Of a stretch of DNA of 64,000 nucleotides, positions 58,832 to 64,000 are shown piece after piece. The position numbers and the translations under genes are program-made. The DNA is from Endozoicomonas ascidiicola (lineage in GTDB: Bacteria > Pseudomonadota > Gammaproteobacteria > Pseudomonadales > Endozoicomonadaceae), in NCBI RefSeq assembly GCF_001646945.1, contig NZ_LUTV01000003.1:517675-581674 (forward strand), in the 5' to 3' direction. Positions within the stretch are counted from its first letter, which is position 1. Each line of letters opens with the position of its first letter. The notes beneath the pieces were generated by a model. That model was not told the DNA's origin, made no database searches, and saw only the letters and a list, made by a program, of their open reading frames with translations.

Positions 58832-59139
58832 CGCTGACCCGAGTTGAACCGGGCAAATTCCAACTGTCAGGTTCAATCACCTTTGATAATTCACCCAACA
58901 TCGCTCTGGCCGGTGAGAAGGTTTTATTAAAAGACGATCTGAATCGGTGGGAAATTGATCTGGCCGGTGTCGTGAAAGCTGACAGCTCCGCGCTGTCAGT
59001 CATGCTGGCCTGGGCTCGGCTGGCCAAAAAACATAAGAAAGACCTTTGTTTTGCTAATATTCCCGACAAGCTCGATGCACTTTCTATAGTGTGTGGTCTC
59101 CACGATGTGATTAATAGCGTGACATGCGCTGCAAAATAG
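58828..59139 (+). CDS. mlaB: STAS-domain protein MlaB
   Basis: 103 residues, a single STAS domain with the conserved DLAGVVKADSSALSVMLAW. It overlaps the mlaC stop by four bases. It stabilises the MlaF dimer on the cytoplasmic face. Confidence 0.92.
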   Translation: MTLTRVEPGKFQLSGSITFDNSPNIALAGEKVLLKDDLNRWEIDLAGVVKADSSALSVMLAWARLAKKHKKDLCFANIPDKLDALSIVCGLHDVINSVTCAAK

Positions 59140-59183
59140 GCGCTCAGTCTATTCATGACGCTCTCAGTCAAGTATCATTCTAC

Positions 59184-59359
59184 GGTTTGATTAAGTACCC
59201 AATCATACGAAATCATATTTTCTGACTCATTGGTTAGCCACTCTGCCGCGTTACATCTTCGATCACATAGCTAAGGCTATGCTCACTGCGATGTGCCTTG
59301 CATAGTAACTACCCACTAAGCCAGAAATCTTCGATTTCATATGATCGGATACTTAAACC
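59184..59359. mobile_element. MITE with long imperfect inverted repeats
   Basis: GGTTTGATTAAGTACCCAAT at the left and the complement of GATCGGATACTTAAACC at the right pair over about 50 bases with a 4-base indel (TCATACGAAATC against GATTTCATATGA). The centre holds CATAGCTAAGGCTATG, a small palindrome. It separates mlaB from ibaG, usually adjacent. Confidence 0.75.
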
Positions 59360-59370
59360 ACTTTATATCT

Positions 59371-59416
59371 AAGTTACTATGCAAATGAATATGACATTTG
59401 CATAGTAACTTTTTTA
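59371..59416 (+). terminator. Strong terminator-like hairpin
   Basis: AAGTTACTATGCAAATG and CATTTGCATAGTAACTT pair perfectly over 17 bases around AATATGA, followed by TTTT. It would end the mla transcript. Confidence 0.82.
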
Positions 59417-59446
59417 CCTGAATGAAATTCCCTGAGAGGTTGGACG

Positions 59447-59698
59447 ATGCAAGCCGAAGAGGTCAAGGCGCTGCTGGAAAAAGAGATTGCGGGTGCAGAA
59501 GTATTGGTTGAGGGCGAAGGCTGTGATTTTCGTCTGACCGTAATCAGCGACCAGTTTGAAGCCATGAGACCAGTAAAGCGGCAGCAGCTGATCTACTCTC
59601 ATCTGAATCCTTTCATTACCAGTGGTGCCATTCATGCAGTGTCAATGGTAGCTCTAACCACTGCAGAGCGTGCCAGACAACTGGATAGCCAGCACTAA
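59447..59698 (+). CDS. ibaG: BolA-family protein IbaG
   Basis: 83 residues. BolA fold with EGCDFRLTVIS, QLIYSHLNPFI and a final IHAVSMVALTTAE. The His and the loop residues (GEGCD) suit Fe-S ligation with a monothiol glutaredoxin. Usual neighbour of murA. SD near GAGAGG, 14 bases before the ATG. Confidence 0.93.
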   Translation: MQAEEVKALLEKEIAGAEVLVEGEGCDFRLTVISDQFEAMRPVKRQQLIYSHLNPFITSGAIHAVSMVALTTAERARQLDSQH

Positions 59699-59702
59699 GT
59701 GA

Positions 59703-60971
<1,269 letters not shown>

Positions 60972-60986
60972 TTATCCTGCATTACC

Positions 60987-61026
60987 GCCCCTGTCTGTTC
61001 TTTTGGTCAGATAGGGGAACTTTTCT
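60987..61026 (+). terminator. Terminator after murA
   Basis: CCCCTGTCTG pairs with CAGATAGGGG (one G-U pair) around TTCTTTTGGT, followed by AACTTTTCT. The T run is short but the stem is strong. Confidence 0.7.
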
Positions 61027-61199
61027 GATGAATACCATTCTAATAAAACGGCAGTCTCGTTTTGGGGTGAATACCTCTCTCAGGTTCAATGGATGAAGCG
61101 GAGTTAATTATTGCTTGGAAGTTAGCCATTCTAACCTGCTGGTTACTGAGTTCATAGGCACTTTCCTTTTAAAAATCGGATGTTTGCAGAGGTGAGTAA

Positions 61200-64000
61200 G
61201 TGCCATTCAATACTATAAAATCTTGGTGGAATGGGCGTTCAAGTAACCAGCCAGATAACTCTGTACCTGCAGGAAATAACACTTCTCAGATTAGTGGCAC
61301 ATCATCAAGCGCTGATCATCTATCACGCAATGTTCAAGTTGTCTCTCCTGCACTAGATACTCAGGTTGCCCTGGTCAGTCAACCTCAGCCCTCCGAACAG
61401 CAAACTTCGAATCAAAGCCAGAGCCTTCAAGAAAGGGCTATAAACTGGCTAAAAACACCTCTTAAATATTTACCTTCAGCAGAAAAGGTGGTTGCAAAAT
61501 CATTTGATTACTTAGCTCCTGCTGAAACAAAACGCTTATTAGGATCAGTCGCTGAAAAAATTGTAGGGCAAATCCTTGAAGAGTTTACGAATCTTCGGAA
61601 GTTAACCGAGGTTACTGTAAATGACCCGAAAAATCAGAATGGCGATGACTATGAATTAAATTTATTACGCAAAAAAACTCGAGATGTTTTCAATGATATT
61701 CTAATCGAGTCATTGCAAAAGCCAGTTCGTTATATTGTCGACCGACTGAATAGTCGTCATGATTTGACGGAAGATCAAAGGCAAATTGTTGTTGATACCG
61801 CTATTGCCATCGCATATCAGGAATTAACTCCCGTTATTCTGGATGCTGCAGAGTCGGGCCTGAAGAATGTTGAAAATAAAGAGACCCTTAAGGAGGTTAT
61901 TGAATCCAGTCTTGCGGAATTTCTGGGTATTGCATGGCAGAAAAAAGAAGGCTCATCTGTCGATCCATTAGAATATGCTGCAAGTGAACTAATACAGAAA
62001 AAAACAGCAGGGATTAGTGATACCGTTAGCGAAAAGATATCAGACCTTGGGCAGTTGCTTTATCACAGTTTACCTTTGTATCTGGATAAGCCAGTTTTCA
62101 GCACTGCGATTATGGATATTCTGGAAAAAACAGTTAAAGATGCAGTGACTGGTATTACAAATGACCAAAACACAGGCATCCAAGCTGGTATTGATAGTGC
62201 GAAATTTATACCTGTAGATAAACTGGTTATTGATTCTCTGGTCAGTTTATTTCGACAAGAACTCCAAGCGTCGGTTCTAAAAAAATATCAAAATCGTCAT
62301 GCTCTTTTTAGTTTTGAATTGGCTGGTGGGAGAATGGAGGCAGCGGTTAGAAATTATATTGATTTATTGTTAGAAAATGTCAGAAGTGATTATAGAAGTG
62401 AAGAACGTGACTCTCGCTCTCAAAGGGGTGTTTCGGGTCTTGTTGATTATTTTTCTTCCTTTAGCCTCATCAAGCAGAAACTTGCATCCGCTATTATTTC
62501 ATTACCTGAGAAAGAGGAATGGGTGCAAGAGAATGTTTCTAAAGGTCTTGATGCATTAGTGGCAGTAGCAAAACGTGCCATTACCACGGGTGCTCAGGAA
62601 ATACAAAATGCGCATCTACGGCGCGAAGCTGAAGCTCCTTCAAATGAAGCTCATTCAAATGAAATGCCTGCAACCAGTGCATTGCCCACTGTTAGAGAAC
62701 AGTTAGCAGATTTTCAAGCCTCTTCATCCTCAGCTAGTTCAGATACGGCAAATAGCGCTTCAGCAACAAATTCACCAGCGATTTTGCCAGAAGAAGTACC
62801 TCAATTAAGTAAAGCCCTGCAAGAGTTAGTTGGTTTGTTATTTACAGGTGTGGAACAAAATCAGCAGAAGATTCTTAGCGGCATTGACCAGCCAGCTGAT
62901 GCTGTTATTCAAGAGCTGGTTGATAACACGCTTGAAACGGTTTTTCTTGAGCATACAAATGTTGAGCGTGATGAGGCGGGTGGATTTGTTGATAAAAATC
63001 AACAAATACTCGTTGCTACAAAAGGCGCACTGGGAGCCGAATCCCGAACCCGCATATCAGCACTGCTTTCTAAATGGTTGCTGAGCTCTGTTAAATCCAT
63101 AAAAGGCTGGATTGATGACCACGAGGATGGAGCCCGGCAGGCTATAAGCAAGAAGCTTCTTGAACCCCCTAACCAGGGTATTTCTGATCTCTCAGAGCCC
63201 TTGGTTGAATTTATAGAAGAGGCGACAGGGAAAGCCGTATTGTCAGCGATGGCAAGTGCTGGTTCTGAAATGTCTTCCGTCACGGGAAGAAAAAAAGTAC
63301 CCACGGTTCCTGAAGAGCTGAGGCGTGTTAAAGCATGTTCTAAATCAACGAGTGACGATATTGATCTCCATAAAAGAAGTGCGCCAGAGCTTAAGCATGG
63401 AGACAAGGGTGAGACACTTGACTCTTCAATAAGCAGGCTTGTACCAAAACGTTCAGAGCAACACTCTTCTATGGGAGCCATCAGGATCTCAGATAAGAAT
63501 GGCGCTCAACTTCATCAAGACAGCTTTAAAGATGAGCTCATCGATGGACTGGCACTAAATCAGTTTGAGCAGATGACAGGTAAGCTGAGTGATCAGAGTG
63601 AGCTGATCGTTGAGGAAGTCCTTCACCCTGTTCTTGAGACGTTGGTAGAAGAGATGAGCCATGCCCATAAAGGTGTATTGGGCTTGATCAGGCAATGGTT
63701 TTCTCATGAGCAGAACCTGTCTGACTTTTCAAAAAAGCTCAGTGATGCACTGACGCCTGTTTTGACACGAACGATTTGTGAAAACGAGATATTGCCTGCA
63801 GCTGTTCGGGCAGAAGGCCAGCAAAAAACTGCAGTTGAGTTATATGTCAGAGGGCTCCTCACTGAAAAAATGCCTCTATTGACCGGGTATTTGACGAAGT
63901 CCTTATTGGATAGGTTGACTGCGCACGAAAATGAACTGGGTTTATATGTTGATAAGGAAATAATTAGTCCAACGATTGAAAAAGCACAACCAAAAGTTAT
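61200..64000 (+). CDS. Giant helical protein, N-terminal part, unknown function (runs off the window)
   Basis: Open from the GTG at 61200 to the last base, about 933 codons without a stop. A stop lies just upstream and GAGGTGA sits four bases before the GTG, fixing the start. N terminus (SWWNGRSSNQPDNSVPAGN) is Ser/Asn/Gln-rich and disordered, with no signal peptide. Helical blocks (about 75-460, 545-640, 760-930) alternate with Ser/Ala-rich linkers (SSSSASSDTANSASATNS). Units with a conserved Trp recur (SKWLLSSVKSIKGWIDD and KGVLGLIRQWFSHE), suggesting internal duplication. No family recognised. A type III-style effector or cell-surface structural protein is possible. Confidence 0.75.
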   Translation, partial: MPFNTIKSWWNGRSSNQPDNSVPAGNNTSQISGTSSSADHLSRNVQVVSPALDTQVALVSQPQPSEQQTSNQSQSLQERAINWLKTPLKYLPSAEKVVAKSFDYLAPAETKRLLGSVAEKIVGQILEEFTNLRKLTEVTVNDPKNQNGDDYELNLLRKKTRDVFNDILIESLQKPVRYIVDRLNSRHDLTEDQRQIVVDTAIAIAYQELTPVILDAAESGLKNVENKETLKEVIESSLAEFLGIAWQKKEGSSVDPLEYAASELIQKKTAGISDTVSEKISDLGQLLYHSLPLYLDKPVFSTAIMDILEKTVKDAVTGITNDQNTGIQAGIDSAKFIPVDKLVIDSLVSLFRQELQASVLKKYQNRHALFSFELAGGRMEAAVRNYIDLLLENVRSDYRSEERDSRSQRGVSGLVDYFSSFSLIKQKLASAIISLPEKEEWVQENVSKGLDALVAVAKRAITTGAQEIQNAHLRREAEAPSNEAHSNEMPATSALPTVREQLADFQASSSSASSDTANSASATNSPAILPEEVPQLSKALQELVGLLFTGVEQNQQKILSGIDQPADAVIQELVDNTLETVFLEHTNVERDEAGGFVDKNQQILVATKGALGAESRTRISALLSKWLLSSVKSIKGWIDDHEDGARQAISKKLLEPPNQGISDLSEPLVEFIEEATGKAVLSAMASAGSEMSSVTGRKKVPTVPEELRRVKACSKSTSDDIDLHKRSAPELKHGDKGETLDSSISRLVPKRSEQHSSMGAIRISDKNGAQLHQDSFKDELIDGLALNQFEQMTGKLSDQSELIVEEVLHPVLETLVEEMSHAHKGVLGLIRQWFSHEQNLSDFSKKLSDALTPVLTRTICENEILPAAVRAEGQQKTAVELYVRGLLTEKMPLLTGYLTKSLLDRLTAHENELGLYVDKEIISPTIEKAQPKV

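Larger units (their letters stand above)
59140..59446. other. Gap between mlaB and ibaG filled by repeats
   Basis: About 300 bases with no gene: a MITE (59184-59359) and a strong hairpin terminator (59371-59416). A further GCATAGTAACT copy lies at 59318-59328, matching the terminator stem. ibaG and murA must therefore have a promoter after 59416, or be fed by read-through. Confidence 0.6.

Overview
The window is a gammaproteobacterial chromosome segment. It carries a complete T7-like (Autographiviridae-type) temperate prophage of about 39 kb. The host gene set (rpoN, hpf, ptsN, rapZ, npr, mgtE; kdsD, lptC, lptA, lptB; mlaFEDCB, ibaG, murA) is the classic sigma-54/Lpt/Mla neighbourhood. Abundant IS and MITE debris and very large Ser/Ala-rich helical ORFs suggest a symbiont-type genome of the Oceanospirillales/Endozoicomonas kind. 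That placement is an inference, not proven here.

Layout. 1-3600: mobile-element debris, namely an IS4-type transposase tail, an exonuclease/endonuclease/phosphatase-family gene split by a 131-bp MITE and truncated by an intact IS1182-type element. 3791-9455 (minus strand): mgtE, npr, rapZ, ptsN, hpf, with a coiled-coil gene and a decayed relative inserted between rapZ and ptsN. 9455-48443: the prophage, bounded by a 21-bp direct repeat. 48569-54814 (minus): rpoN, lptB, lptA, lptC, kdsD, with a plus-strand DcuC-type carrier inserted between rpoN and lptB and no kdsC in its usual place. 54827-60971: a CaCA antiporter, then mlaFEDCB, ibaG and murA. 61200-64000: the start of a giant helical protein that runs off the window.

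The prophage sits between rpoN and hpf. The left repeat covers the hpf Shine-Dalgarno sequence and reaches its start codon. Next to it the prophage DNA supplies an outward extended -10 motif, so lysogeny may re-drive hpf. From attL to attR the prophage reads: single-subunit RNA polymerase; a secreted Rap1a/Tai-like immunity gene on the opposite strand; a tandem-promoter, AT-rich replication origin; SSB, endonuclease I, amidase, primase-helicase, a cytosine methyltransferase, DNA polymerase, exonuclease; portal, scaffold, capsid, tail tubes, core proteins, fibre, holin and terminase; then an early region with unknown genes, an SOS box, a winged-helix protein and the integrase. Eight plus-strand copies of AATTACRACACAYTATTGGA closely resemble the T7 promoter and form the probable regulon of the phage polymerase. 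In T7 order the terminase marks the right end and the early genes the left end, so the integrated map is a circular permutation opened between int and the polymerase gene. The packaged ends should lie inside the prophage at about 42.46-43.4 kb.

Likely control layers visible in sequence are a LexA box, a dispersed 18-bp motif near both prophage ends and early genes, and three covarying two-stem hairpins in the early operon that look like RNase III processing sites.
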